Positions 8,862 through 19,416 are shown, counted from the stretch's first letter. The stretch is 32,692 nucleotides of DNA from a bacterium (GCA_024228395.1 JAAETM010000155.1:1-32692), one strand, 5' to 3'. Notes: generated by a model not told the origin, from the sequence alone. Made by a program: numbers and translations.

Positions 8862-9480
8862 ACGCGAATTAAGTGGCTCTTGTCAATTTTCTCAGCGGTG
8901 GTGGGTGCCCCGATTGTAACCCTTCTCGCAGCTCCCCAGTTGGGGAGCACGGTTCAGGTAGATCCAAAGCAGGCGGTGCGTAAGATCGCCCACAAAGTGT
9001 CGGTGACGAAGCTCAAGGCGCCGACCTCGGGCGGCACGCGCATCTCGCCGACTCCCGGAGCGGTGCGAAGTGAATGGATGATTTCAGCATGGGCGACACC
9101 CAGGCCAACGACCTCGCGACCTATCACGACTATGCTGTGCAACAAAATACGGGGGGGGGGACTTTTCCCGCCTGCGCTTCCTAAGGACCCCGGCCAACAA
9201 CCAACTCACGCTGACTCAAACGGACAACGTGCAGCGCATCACGTTGAGTCCGGATGGCATCGGCCTCCATACCGTCCCAGGCGTGTTCCTAACCTTTGGA
9301 CCGGGATGTGGGGACAGCGGGGACGAGATCGTTCTGGAGGGCGTTCACGCTGCGCCGCATGCGCTTGGCGTGCGCGGGGATGGAACGATCAACACGACCT
9401 GGATCTACTCCGCCACGCAGCAAACCCTGACAATTGATGAGTTGCATACGGGCATGCACCACCGGGTCATACAGTCCTAA
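8862..9480 (+). pseudogene. Decayed, internally deleted copy of the PHB-depolymerase-like esterase
   Basis: The translation from 8862 (TRIKWLLSIFSAVVG, then LLAAPQLGS) aligns with the start of the intact esterase at 9644 (MRMKCLLSLLTAALG, then LLAAPQLGG), but the start codon is ACG instead of ATG. After about 60 codons the homology jumps to the last fifth of the intact gene (ATYHDYAVQQ against ATYHEYAVQQ, TQTDNVQRITL against TQTDNVQRVTL), so roughly 1 kb including the catalytic serine region is missing. The frame also changes, once before ATYHDY and again at a run of ten G at 9151-9160. The C-terminal end (SGDEIVLEGVHAAP, then GTINTTWIYSA) is well preserved up to TAA at 9478-9480. This is a dead paralogue made by tandem duplication. 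Confidence 0.85.
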
Positions 9481-9497
9481 CGGTCGTCGCCAGCCCG

Positions 9498-9536
9498 GCG
9501 CCCGGGCAGATCATGGATCTGCATTTGATTGGCATG
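9498..9536 (+). repeat. Short remnant resembling part of the large repeat protein gene
   Basis: This 39-bp stretch matches 8419-8457 in the large surface-protein gene at 32 of 39 positions without gaps, counted by hand. In the parent it encodes TPGQNLDLGLIRM. It lies just after the esterase pseudogene and before the intact esterase. That is where the end of a second copy of the large gene would lie if a gene pair (large protein plus esterase) had been duplicated in tandem and then mostly deleted. The match is short, and the encoded motif is common in such domains, so chance similarity cannot be excluded. Confidence 0.4.
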
Positions 9537-9643
9537 GGCGATCAGGGGGCTTTAGCGTCCTATAATGGTACTTCTCAGCCCGGTTTGGTCGGGTGGGGAT
9601 GGGATTGGTAGCGGGCAGTACGCGGGCCGGATAAGATTTGAGC

Positions 9644-11194
9644 ATGCGAATGAAGTGTCTTCTATCACTCCTGACGGCAGCTTTGGGTATCCCGATGGTT
9701 GCCTTGCTGGCAGCTCCACAATTGGGCGGCACTGGGCAAATCGGTCTCCGATCTGCGGTAAGCAAACCCGTTGACAAGGCGGCGACGGCGCGGCTCCAGG
9801 TGCCGCCGGTTGGCATTGCGCGTATTCCACCCACCCGCACAGCCCGCGCCAGACCCAGGACCCGCACGGGTGTTCTCCAGACCAACGGTCCCGGCTCCCT
9901 GGCGGTCGTGATCAATGGCCGGACCATCGCAGCAAGCGCTGTCAACGGAAGTGCGTTCCGAATGCCCTTGCCAGGTAGTGGCAGGTGGTACAACCTTTCC
10001 ATTTTTGTCCCCGCCACAGGGCAGGACGAACTCTTCATTCTGGGCGTTCCCAATACCCCTGCGACGATCGATGTGCCCTTGCTGGTGGGAATGCGCCAGA
10101 ACAATGTATCTCACGCGGACCTTATCGTCCACACCACCTTCTGGGACGAGTGTTTGGCGCGTGGATGGTACATGCTGGCGCCCATTTCGCGGGGCATCGC
10201 CGGGTTTGATACGACCGGAGGCTCCACCCTCAACGCTCAAGAAAACACCAAGGCCGCCCTTGCTTGGGTGACCGCGAACTACCCGATCGATGGGGATCGC
10301 ATCTATGGCGTCGGCTTTTCAGCGGGAGCGGGCTTGCTCGCCAGTTATGCCAGCCGGCACTTGGATCCGGCGGAACCCATGTTTGCTGCGATTGCCTACC
10401 ACACAGGCTTCTGTGACTTGGTGGATATCTACAACAACTCCAGTGGCGGCGGGCAGTTGCAGCTCGAGACATTGCTGGGCGGGAGTCCCTCCACGTTGCC
10501 TTTTGAATACCGCAGGATTTCCAGCCTGGAGTTGGACCCCCTACGTCTATGGATTGCGAACGGAGATCATGGAGCTTGGAGTCTTGGGTCCATACCCATC
10601 CAGATTTGGTATGCGACGAACGACACCAATACGGGTTTGCTTCTGCATACCACCCAATTGTTTGATTGGATGACCTTGAATGGCAATGGCCCCGTGAGTG
10701 TGATTTCGGGAGTAAGCCAAAACCCCGCCAATGGTTTCCACAACTGGAGTTTATTGGACGAAGTACAAGTCTGCAATTGGTTTACTGGGCGGATCCTGAA
10801 ACGTCCGGACAGAGGAGATCTTCTGATCGATCGCGATGCAACCTATCACGAATACGCTGTACAACAGGAAGTGGCGGGCAGCTTTTCTCGCCTGAGCTTC
10901 GCCAAAACCTTGGCGACCAATGAACTCGCGCTGACCCAAACGGACAACGTGCAACGCGTCACATTGAACCCTAATAGCATTGGCCTTTCTATTGCTCCCG
11001 GGGCCTTGCTAGCCTTGAACCTGGAGGCGGTGGACAGTGGGGATGAGACCGTCCTGGAGGGCGTTCAAGCCGCGCCGTTTGGCGTACATCGTGATGGAAA
11101 CATCAACACAAGCTGGGTTTATTCCGCTGCGCTAGAAACCCTAACCATCACCGAGTCGCAGCCGGGCATGCACGTCTGGTCCATACAGTTCTAG
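9644..11194 (+). CDS. Secreted PHB-depolymerase/LpqC-like alpha/beta-hydrolase esterase
   Basis: 516 residues. The N-terminus (MRMKCLLSLLTAALGIPMVALLAAP) is a Sec-type signal peptide, so the enzyme is probably exported. An alpha/beta-hydrolase domain of the esterase-PHB type follows. The nucleophile elbow is GFSAG with Ser226, preceded by DGDRIYGVGFSAGAG. Upstream are WDECLARGWYMLAPISRG and STLNAQENTKAALAWV, typical of this group's lid and cap strands. The catalytic histidine is probably in NGFHNWS. A C-terminal module of about 110 residues, with SGDETVLEGVQAAP, is the same one that survives in the pseudogene upstream. The substrate is a guess: polyester, or acylated polysaccharide as for feruloyl or acetyl xylan esterases. 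I chose ATG 9644 over TTG 9638 because it matches the pseudogene alignment. The stop shares bases with the convergent gene's stop. Confidence 0.8.
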   Translation: MRMKCLLSLLTAALGIPMVALLAAPQLGGTGQIGLRSAVSKPVDKAATARLQVPPVGIARIPPTRTARARPRTRTGVLQTNGPGSLAVVINGRTIAASAVNGSAFRMPLPGSGRWYNLSIFVPATGQDELFILGVPNTPATIDVPLLVGMRQNNVSHADLIVHTTFWDECLARGWYMLAPISRGIAGFDTTGGSTLNAQENTKAALAWVTANYPIDGDRIYGVGFSAGAGLLASYASRHLDPAEPMFAAIAYHTGFCDLVDIYNNSSGGGQLQLETLLGGSPSTLPFEYRRISSLELDPLRLWIANGDHGAWSLGSIPIQIWYATNDTNTGLLLHTTQLFDWMTLNGNGPVSVISGVSQNPANGFHNWSLLDEVQVCNWFTGRILKRPDRGDLLIDRDATYHEYAVQQEVAGSFSRLSFAKTLATNELALTQTDNVQRVTLNPNSIGLSIAPGALLALNLEAVDSGDETVLEGVQAAPFGVHRDGNINTSWVYSAALETLTITESQPGMHVWSIQF

Positions 11195-11631
11195 AGGTCG
11201 TCGGGCTCTTCCGGCTGGGGGAGCAGCGACGGGTACTGGATCTCGTAGGAAGGCGGGTGCAGTACACCCACCAGGAATAGGTAGGCTTCGGCGGAGTCCA
11301 GAGCCTCCTCCCGGGCGATGGGAGTGGACAGGACCCACGCCATGCGGTTGGGTGCGTCGCGGGTCACAAGCACCAACCCTTGGGCCAAACGCGGGTCCCA
11401 TACGCCGTCGGCTACCAATTCGATGCCATCCGTGGTCACGTTCTCGTCCACAACACCCCGTTCACGCATGCATTGGAAGTGCCCCTGGGAGAGTTCAAGC
11501 CATTGGGAGACGCCCGGCGATCCGGTCAATTCCATGAGAGCCTCCAGTGAGAGGCTCAGGCGCTTGTCGGCACAGGGCTCCGCTATCATGCGGTCGACCC
11601 ACGGCTCATGGAGTATTTTCGAGGGATCCAA
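11191..11631 (-). CDS. Hypothetical protein, 146 residues
   Basis: I do not recognise this protein. It is acidic and soluble with no signal peptide or membrane helix, and has features such as DRMIAEPCADKRLSLSLEALMEL and an acidic proline-rich tail (PQPEEPDDL). The best start is TTG at 11631. An in-frame stop lies about 17 codons further upstream, with no ATG or GTG between. It is convergent with the esterase, and the two stop codons overlap in the shared CTAG at 11191-11194. Supporting it as a real gene are the tight end-to-end packing with the esterase and the even composition of the product. Against it are the weak start and the lack of a recognised family. Confidence 0.5.
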   Translation of the reverse strand: MDPSKILHEPWVDRMIAEPCADKRLSLSLEALMELTGSPGVSQWLELSQGHFQCMRERGVVDENVTTDGIELVADGVWDPRLAQGLVLVTRDAPNRMAWVLSTPIAREEALDSAEAYLFLVGVLHPPSYEIQYPSLLPQPEEPDDL

Positions 11632-11709
11632 GGTCTTCTTGATATCGACTGCCGGCGTGGGAGAACCTTCGGCAGAAACTTATTCAGTCTCGTTTTTCAC
11701 CCCCTCTGC

Positions 11710-11738
11710 TTGACCCCATACCCTGGCATGGCTATATT
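11710..11738 (+). promoter_or_regulatory. Sigma-70-type promoter of the tRNA gene
   Basis: TTGACC at 11710-11715 and TATATT at 11733-11738 are separated by exactly 17 bases. The -10 box ends 11 bases before the first base of the tRNA. This is the best housekeeping promoter match I saw in the window. Confidence 0.75.
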
Positions 11739-11749
11739 TCGCGGCCTAT

Positions 11750-11826
11750 GGCGAGGTAGCTCAGTTGGTTAGAGCGCAGGCTTCATAAGCCTGAAGTCAC
11801 GAGTTCAAGTCTCGTCCTCGCTACCA
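11750..11826 (+). tRNA. tRNA with CAT anticodon (elongator Met, or Ile2 if lysidine-modified)
   Basis: The full cloverleaf can be drawn. The acceptor stem GGCGAGG pairs with CCTCGCT (first pair G-U), followed by A73 and an encoded CCA at 11824-11826. The D arm contains AGTTGGTTAGA. The anticodon stem CAGGC/GCCTG encloses loop TTCATAA with anticodon CAT. The T arm ACGAG/CTCGT encloses TTCAAGT. The initiator hallmarks (unpaired position 1 and three consecutive G-C pairs at the base of the anticodon stem) are absent, so this is not tRNA-fMet. Choosing between elongator Met and Ile2 needs identity-element scoring. Confidence 0.95.
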
Positions 11827-11879
11827 TTCTCCTTTTGGGCCCGGTACCGCGCCAGAAGGCCCGTTCAGCCGACCTGGCT

Positions 11880-11970
11880 GACCCTGAGAGTGAACCGCCC
11901 CACGAAAAAGGCCCGACCCTGCGCTTGCAGGGGCCGGGCCTTTTTCGTGGGGCGGTTCACTCTCAGGGTC
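11880..11970. terminator. Bidirectional terminator inside an unusually long perfect palindrome
   Basis: Two perfect 36-bp inverted arms, 11880-11915 and 11935-11970, flank an inner hairpin CCCTGC-GCTT-GCAGGG. The core, AAAAAGGCCCG on one side and CGGGCCTTTTT on the other, is a classic rho-independent terminator in both directions. It serves the tRNA on the plus strand and glnN on the minus strand, whose stop codon is at 11988. A further 25 bp of perfect pairing outside the A/T tracts is not needed for termination. Confidence 0.85.
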
Positions 11971-11987
11971 CTATGGGGAGGCCTTGC

Positions 11988-14186
<2,199 letters not shown>

Positions 14187-14425
14187 GGGGACAAAGCGGA
14201 AAAAGGGGTAGGGTGACGCTTTTGTGCAGTCCCAAAAATAGCGCTCCCGGGGCAGCGGAAGAAGGGCCGGCGCCGGGATTTCGTCAGGTCTTCCAATTGA
14301 AGCCCGGAGTTGGACCGCTCTTCGTCTTGTCCCGGGATTGAAAAGGCACGGAGAGCATGTCTGGAATGGCACCTGGCCTGCGTTTTCTTGTTCGGGACGG
14401 GCATCTGGGGGGCCAGAATGGGGCC

Positions 14426-15610
14426 ATGCGTCTTCTTCTTTTGATTCTCGCCTTTTGGGTTGGTTCCTGCGTCTCATCTCCCTTGCCCTTGGACGGGGGA
14501 CAGGTGCGCCGGGACCGGGCAAGCGATTGGCAGCATGCTCAGGTGACCCTGGTGGTGGACCACGATCTGCGGCACATTCGCGGCACAGCATTCCTGCACG
14601 TGCGGTCCCTGGAACCCGCCACCCACAACATCACCCTGGACCTGGGCCCCTTGCGCCTGTCCGGGGCGGTCAAGGACTCGGCGGGGCGTGCCCTCCAGGT
14701 CCTGTCCTCCATCGGCTCCCAGCGAGAGCTGAAGTTGAACATGGCCCTGGCTCTGGGCGAAGAAGAGGTGCTGGAGGTGCAATACGACGGCACATCCGGT
14801 CCAGGTCTGGGCTTCGAGCAAAGTGCTGGAGGCCAATGGGTGCGTTTGTATGGGGGTGCTTTTTTCCCCCATGTTCACGGGCGTGGGCATTTCCCCACCC
14901 TGGACGTGAGCCTGTTCGTGGATGGCGAGTCGACCGTGTTGGGACCTGGACAACGTCTTAGGGAGTCCGGTGGCAGAGAGGGGCCAGGGCCTGCCCACTT
15001 CCGTATCGCCAGGCCTTCCAACCCCCGCTCCATGAACTTCCTGGTGGGGCCCATGCAGTCCCTTGCCCTATCGGGTGACGACGAGGGCTGGTGCACGCTC
15101 ACGAGCCAAGATACCAGCAAGGTCTGGACCCAAGCTTGGATGCGGGCACGCGCCACGGATGCCCACCCGGGGGCGCCGTGCCGGGTCGGTCTCCTGCCAG
15201 CCTCTTTGGGATTGTCCGGTTGGCAAGGCGGCTGGTTGGCGATCCCCCTGGGCCAGGCACCCAACCCCACCCGGGCGCGCGATTTCTGCCGCCGCCTCGT
15301 GATCGAACAGAACCTGAGGCAAGGGCTTTTGCCCGATAGCGACGCGGCGCACTCGCTCGTTTCAGCGATGGTGACTCAGGCCCAGGCGAGCGAGGGTTTC
15401 GATCCCCCCGAGCCCGAGCCGGACCGCATGCGACGCGGTTTGCAAGCGATGGAGCAGGAGCTTGGGGCTGCAGCGTTTGAATCCTTGCGTACCGAGTTTC
15501 TGCAACAGAGCCGCGGCAAAGCCCTCGGGGTTTGGGAGTGGGCGCGCTTCGCCGAACGTCGCTCGGGCCTATCCGCCCAGGCCCTGTTCGAGACCTTGAC
15601 CGGGCGCTAA
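14426..15610 (+). CDS. Lipoprotein resembling the N-terminal domain of M1 aminopeptidases, no catalytic motif seen
   Basis: 394 residues from the ATG at 14426. This start puts a lipoprotein signal directly at the N-terminus ([15 protein letters not shown], lipobox VGSC). The more upstream frame start at 14357 would bury it. The next 200 residues resemble the beta-sandwich N-domain of M1 metallopeptidases: alternating strands with [33 protein letters not shown], and [21 protein letters not shown], the typical position of the W.P...D strand pair. I find neither the HEXXH zinc motif nor the GAMEN box, so it is unlikely to be an active peptidase. It may be a binding or degenerate family member. 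The TAA stop lies in the CTAA target-site copy next to the MITE-like element. Confidence 0.6.
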   Translation: MRLLLLILAFWVGSCVSSPLPLDGGQVRRDRASDWQHAQVTLVVDHDLRHIRGTAFLHVRSLEPATHNITLDLGPLRLSGAVKDSAGRALQVLSSIGSQRELKLNMALALGEEEVLEVQYDGTSGPGLGFEQSAGGQWVRLYGGAFFPHVHGRGHFPTLDVSLFVDGESTVLGPGQRLRESGGREGPGPAHFRIARPSNPRSMNFLVGPMQSLALSGDDEGWCTLTSQDTSKVWTQAWMRARATDAHPGAPCRVGLLPASLGLSGWQGGWLAIPLGQAPNPTRARDFCRRLVIEQNLRQGLLPDSDAAHSLVSAMVTQAQASEGFDPPEPEPDRMRRGLQAMEQELGAAAFESLRTEFLQQSRGKALGVWEWARFAERRSGLSAQALFETLTGR

Positions 15611-15794
15611 CCCGGACATTTCATGAACACGCACCCCAGGCTTCGCAAACGGGCCCCTCTCGCTCCCTGACAGGACTTTCCTAATTTTGCCTTCCTCGAC
15701 AATGCTACCGCATTGCCTGCGGGGTCGAAATTCGCAAGGCCCTGCCAGAAACCGAGTTGCTGTGCCTCGAGCATGTCTTCATGAAATGTCCGGG
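15611..15794. mobile_element. MITE-like element: perfect 17-bp terminal inverted repeats, CTAA target duplication
   Basis: The element begins CCCGGACATTTCATGAA (15611-15627) and ends with its exact reverse complement (15778-15794). It is bordered on both sides by the same four bases, CTAA (15607-15610 and 15795-15798), as expected of a target-site duplication. Its 184 bp contain no credible gene. A perfect hairpin CAATGC-TACC-GCATTG (15700-15715) sits almost at its centre. Ends starting with CC and a 4-bp duplication would suit mobilisation by an IS1380-family transposase. That family assignment is from memory of the family's general features, not from a search. Confidence 0.8.
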
Positions 15795-16793
15795 CTAAAG
15801 CAATCCGCGGAAGTGGTCCACGGTGCGACGGGTGGCCTCTTGCATGTCGACCCGTTGGGTGTAACCCAGGTCGCGCTGCAGGAAAGCCATGTCGTAGCTG
15901 TGCGAGGTGGCCAGTTGCTGGGCGATGAAGCGCGACATGGCGGGGTCGCCCTTGCGTCCAAACCACTTGTGCATGGTTTCGAGCACGGCGCCCACCCTGT
16001 AGGCGACACCCAGGGAAACCTGGCGCTTCACCGGGGGCAGGTCCAGCGCGCTCAGAACTTCACCGATCCAAGCCCAAAGCTGAATGGGGTGGGTCTGGTT
16101 GAGGAAATAGGCGCGGCCTGCGATGGGGGCATCGGCGCTGAGTTGTTCGGCGGCTAGCACGTGGGCCAATGCGCCATTTTCCACGTAGGTCATGGACACC
16201 TGATTGGTGCCCGGGCCGACCTGCATGAGGCGGCCACTGCGGGCGCGGTTCAGAAGCTTGGGCAACAGGTGCGGATCCCCCGGACCGAAGATCAGGTGCG
16301 GACGCAGGGTGCAGGTGTGAAAGTCCCCTTGGCCATTGGTGGCGAGCACGACTTTTTCGGCCAAGGACTTGCTCTCTGGATAGGGCGCCAGAAATTTGGA
16401 GGCGTGGGGCACGTCCGGCCCCGCGTTGATGTGATCGGTGCCATCGAAGCAAACGCTGGGGCTGGAGGTGTGTACAAATCGGGTCACACCCGCGTCCTGG
16501 GCCGCGGAAAGCAGCACTTTGGTGCCCCCATAGTTGGGGCGCATGTAACTTTCTCGAGACCCGGAGACCCCCGCCTTGGCCGCGCAGTGAATCACGCATT
16601 CCACGCCTTGCAGGGCCTCCACCAGCGCCGGGCCGCCGTCCGCTAGATCCGCTTGAAAGTTCGCCACGCCCAGCGCTTCGAGCTCGGGGTAATGGCCCCG
16701 GGAGATCGAACGCACCTGGTGTCCACGGGAAAGCAATTCGCGCACCACCGCGCTGCCCAGGAAGCCGCCTCCACCCGTGACTAGAACGCGCAT
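15795..16793 (-). CDS. oleD: OleD-like NAD(P)-dependent 2-alkyl-3-ketoalkanoate reductase
   Basis: 332-residue extended short-chain dehydrogenase of the 3-beta-HSD/epimerase type. The Rossmann motif is GGGGFLG at residues 7-13. The active site is formed by Ser110/111 (HTSSPSV), Tyr138 and Lys142 (YPESK). In the Ole pathway OleD reduces the beta-keto acid made by OleA to a beta-hydroxy acid. It follows oleC by 3 bp and oleB lies just upstream of that, so B, C and D form a tight unit. The stop codon TAG overlaps the CTAA copy at the edge of the MITE-like element, which sits immediately downstream and has left the frame intact. Sequence alone would also allow another sterol-type or sugar epimerase, but the neighbours settle the call. 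Confidence 0.88.
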   Translation of the reverse strand: MRVLVTGGGGFLGSAVVRELLSRGHQVRSISRGHYPELEALGVANFQADLADGGPALVEALQGVECVIHCAAKAGVSGSRESYMRPNYGGTKVLLSAAQDAGVTRFVHTSSPSVCFDGTDHINAGPDVPHASKFLAPYPESKSLAEKVVLATNGQGDFHTCTLRPHLIFGPGDPHLLPKLLNRARSGRLMQVGPGTNQVSMTYVENGALAHVLAAEQLSADAPIAGRAYFLNQTHPIQLWAWIGEVLSALDLPPVKRQVSLGVAYRVGAVLETMHKWFGRKGDPAMSRFIAQQLATSHSYDMAFLQRDLGYTQRVDMQEATRRTVDHFRGLL

Positions 16794-16796
16794 GGC

Positions 16797-18476
16797 CTAG
16801 GCAAACTGCTCGGTGGCCCACACCTTGAGCTCGTCCCGATGGATCTTGGCGTTGTGGCGCACATCCACGGGGAAGGACTCGTGGAACAGGAACAGTTCGA
16901 TGTCCTCGGTGATGCCGTAGCGCTTGCCGATGGTTTTCAGCTGCATAGCGAAACCATCGCGCATGATCTTGGTCTTGGGCATCTTGCCGGGCAAGGGTTC
17001 GACCACCAATACGGGGCGTTCAAAACCAGCTTCGCCCACGCCCACCAAAGCCGTGCGAATCACGTATTCGTGGGTGTTGAAAATGTTCTCGACGGCAACC
17101 GGGAAACGCATGCCAGTTTCGGTTTGCAGGCGCTGCGCCAAGCGTCCATGGAACCACAGGCGCCCCTCGTCATCGAAGCGCCCGGCGTCGCCCATGCGGT
17201 GCCAAAACCCACCTTCGGGGTCGGCGATTTTGGCGTGTTCCGTGGCCTCCTGCTTGCCAAAATACTCGGCGGTCACGCTGGGGCCTTTCACGCACACTTC
17301 TCCGAGCTCGCCAGGTTCCATGATGAGTTCCGGTGACCAGGTTTGAATGGTTTCGTCGGTGATGGGGATCAGGACGACCTCTTGCATGGGGATCGGAAGG
17401 CCCACGCAGGTGCCCATGCCCGTATCGACCTCTTCCACCAGGTTTGGAACCACGTCACGCCCAGCGATGGAACACAGGGGCAAAGCTTCGGTGGCACCAT
17501 AGGGCGTGAACACGTCCGCGTGGATATCGAGCACCTTGTGGAACTGCCCGATCAGGTCGATGGGCACGGGTGCGCCGGCCACCAGCACGCGCCGCAGGCG
17601 CCCTAGTTTGTAACCCTGGTCCACGCACCACGGAACGACCCGGCGCCAGATGGCGGGGGAGCCAAAAGCCGTGGTGATGCCCAGCTTTTCGATGGTGTTG
17701 TAGATCTGTTTCGGGTCGCAGTCTCCGGGGTGGCTGGGGTCGAGCGGCGGGAAGACGCTGGTCATGCCGAAGGCCACATCGAATAGGGCGAACAGCGGCA
17801 GGCCGGCCATGTTGATCTCGCCGGGTTCGAACTTGTACAGCTCGGCAAGCGCGTCCACCTGGGCTTGGAACATGCCGTGCGTGTAGACCACGCCCTTGGG
17901 CGGGCCGGTGCTGCCGGAGGTGAACAGGATCGCGGCCGTGTCGTTGGCGGTCGTTTCGCTGTGCACGCGTTCGCCTTCCAGGGAACCTTTGCGTTCGATC
18001 TGGGCCAGGGTGCGCCCGCCCCAGAAGAGGCGGCGCCCCACGGTCACGGCCAACTTCACATGTTGGAACGACGCGGGGAAAAGCTTGCGCACGGCGTGAG
18101 CCTTGGGCACTCCGATGAAAACATCGGGCCGCACATCGGCCAGGGCGGCCAGCAGGCGCTTGCGGCCTATGCCTGGGTCGGCGACCACGGGTATAGCGCC
18201 CAGGCGGAACAGGGAGTGCACCACGGCCAACAGGTCGGCGGTGGGGTGGATAAACACGGCGCAGCGTTGCCCCGCTCTTACACCATCTGCCCTCAGACCC
18301 GCAGCGATGTTTTGGACCCGGGTTTCGAGCTCGGCGTAGGTCGTACGTTGCCATTCTCCCGCCTTTTGCCACACCACCGCATCGCGCGAGGGCGATTCGG
18401 CGGCGCCGCGTGCCAGGGCATCCGACATGTTGAGCTTGGCAACCTGGGACATGGTCATGGGGGGCGGGTTGGGCAT
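16797..18476 (-). CDS. oleC: OleC-like beta-lactone synthetase (acyl-AMP ligase fold)
   Basis: 559-residue member of the ANL (adenylate-forming) superfamily. The P-loop is TSGSTGPPKG at residues 186-195. Other typical blocks are VFTPYGATEALP (A5-type) and FWHRMGDAGRFDDEGRLWFHGR (A7/A8). Family members named OleC use ATP to convert 2-alkyl-3-hydroxy acids to beta-lactones rather than to CoA esters. The enzyme acts between OleD and OleB. It lies 4 bp downstream of oleB and 3 bp upstream of oleD and is a separate protein, not the OleBC fusion seen in some actinobacteria. Without its neighbours it would be annotated as a fatty-acid-CoA ligase, so the assignment rests on sequence plus synteny. Confidence 0.9.
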   Translation of the reverse strand: MPNPPPMTMSQVAKLNMSDALARGAAESPSRDAVVWQKAGEWQRTTYAELETRVQNIAAGLRADGVRAGQRCAVFIHPTADLLAVVHSLFRLGAIPVVADPGIGRKRLLAALADVRPDVFIGVPKAHAVRKLFPASFQHVKLAVTVGRRLFWGGRTLAQIERKGSLEGERVHSETTANDTAAILFTSGSTGPPKGVVYTHGMFQAQVDALAELYKFEPGEINMAGLPLFALFDVAFGMTSVFPPLDPSHPGDCDPKQIYNTIEKLGITTAFGSPAIWRRVVPWCVDQGYKLGRLRRVLVAGAPVPIDLIGQFHKVLDIHADVFTPYGATEALPLCSIAGRDVVPNLVEEVDTGMGTCVGLPIPMQEVVLIPITDETIQTWSPELIMEPGELGEVCVKGPSVTAEYFGKQEATEHAKIADPEGGFWHRMGDAGRFDDEGRLWFHGRLAQRLQTETGMRFPVAVENIFNTHEYVIRTALVGVGEAGFERPVLVVEPLPGKMPKTKIMRDGFAMQLKTIGKRYGITEDIELFLFHESFPVDVRHNAKIHRDELKVWATEQFA

Positions 18477-18480
18477 GGTT

Positions 18481-19416
18481 CTAGGTCAGGGGGTTGCGAT
18501 CCATGAACTCTTGCACGGCGTTTAGGCAGCGCTCGGGTTCGTCCTCCCACAGGAGGTGTCCCACATCGTCGAAGGTCACTGTCTCCGCCTTCGGGAATCG
18601 TTCCTCAAAACGCTTGCGGAATTCTAGGGTGAAGACCCAGTCCTTTTCGCCCCATAGCAGTAGGGTCGGGATGTGGGTGAGTTTGCTCAGGTTGCCAGCG
18701 ACATGTTCCAGGGTCGCGTAACTTTTGTGGGATTTACGCAGGGGAATGTCGCGCACAAAAGAGCGCACGGCAATGCGCTCGCGCAGGTTGCGGAAGGGTG
18801 CCAGGTAGGCCTTTTGAACCGTGGGGGAAAGGTCGCGTTCGGTGGCGTGCTTGACGGTGATCCTTTCGAAGAGCCCCAGCTTGCCCATCAGCAAGGCATT
18901 CAAACCGGGCAAGCGCGCCGTGCGAATCAGCGAGTGCGCCTGACCTCCGGGGAAGGCGGCCGTGTTCGAAATTACAAAGCGCTCAAAGCGCTCCGGGTGC
19001 CGGCCGGCCAAACCCATGCCGATGGCGCCGCCCCAATCGTGCACCACCAGGGTGATGCGCTTGAGATCGAGTTTCTCCACCAACTGTTCGATCGCACCGA
19101 TGCGGTGTTCCAGGTCGTAGGGGAAATCCTGGGGCTGCTCCGACAAACCCATGCCCACATGGTCGGGAACCACCACCCGCATCTGACCCTTGTGGGCTTC
19201 CACCAAAGCGCGGTAAAAGAATGACCAGGTGGGATTGCCATGCAAGCACAATAGCACCGGCGCGTCCCTTGGCCCTTCATCCAGGTACGACATCTGCGCA
19301 CCAAAGACCTCCAGAATATTCGGATCGTAGGGGTATAGATCGCCGACACTCTCCCGGATCGACTGCACTCGCGCGGAATGGGTGGGGCTCAAGGTGGGGG
19401 CTTGGGATTGGGTCAC
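18481..19416 (-). CDS. oleB: OleB-like beta-lactone decarboxylase (haloalkane-dehalogenase fold)
   Basis: 311-residue alpha/beta-hydrolase with an aspartate nucleophile. HGNPTW near residue 60 forms the oxyanion region typical of haloalkane dehalogenases. VHDWGG places nucleophile Asp127. LLWGEKDWVF supplies the acid Asp259, and DDVGHLLWEDEP the base His287. OleB proteins use this site to decarboxylate the beta-lactone made by OleC, which gives the final cis-olefin. It is the first gene of the tight B-C-D unit. The 196 bp between its start and the upstream phosphopantetheinyl transferase gene hold no signal I can name. The full catalytic set suggests an active enzyme. Confidence 0.9.
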   Translation of the reverse strand: MTQSQAPTLSPTHSARVQSIRESVGDLYPYDPNILEVFGAQMSYLDEGPRDAPVLLCLHGNPTWSFFYRALVEAHKGQMRVVVPDHVGMGLSEQPQDFPYDLEHRIGAIEQLVEKLDLKRITLVVHDWGGAIGMGLAGRHPERFERFVISNTAAFPGGQAHSLIRTARLPGLNALLMGKLGLFERITVKHATERDLSPTVQKAYLAPFRNLRERIAVRSFVRDIPLRKSHKSYATLEHVAGNLSKLTHIPTLLLWGEKDWVFTLEFRKRFEERFPKAETVTFDDVGHLLWEDEPERCLNAVQEFMDRNPLT

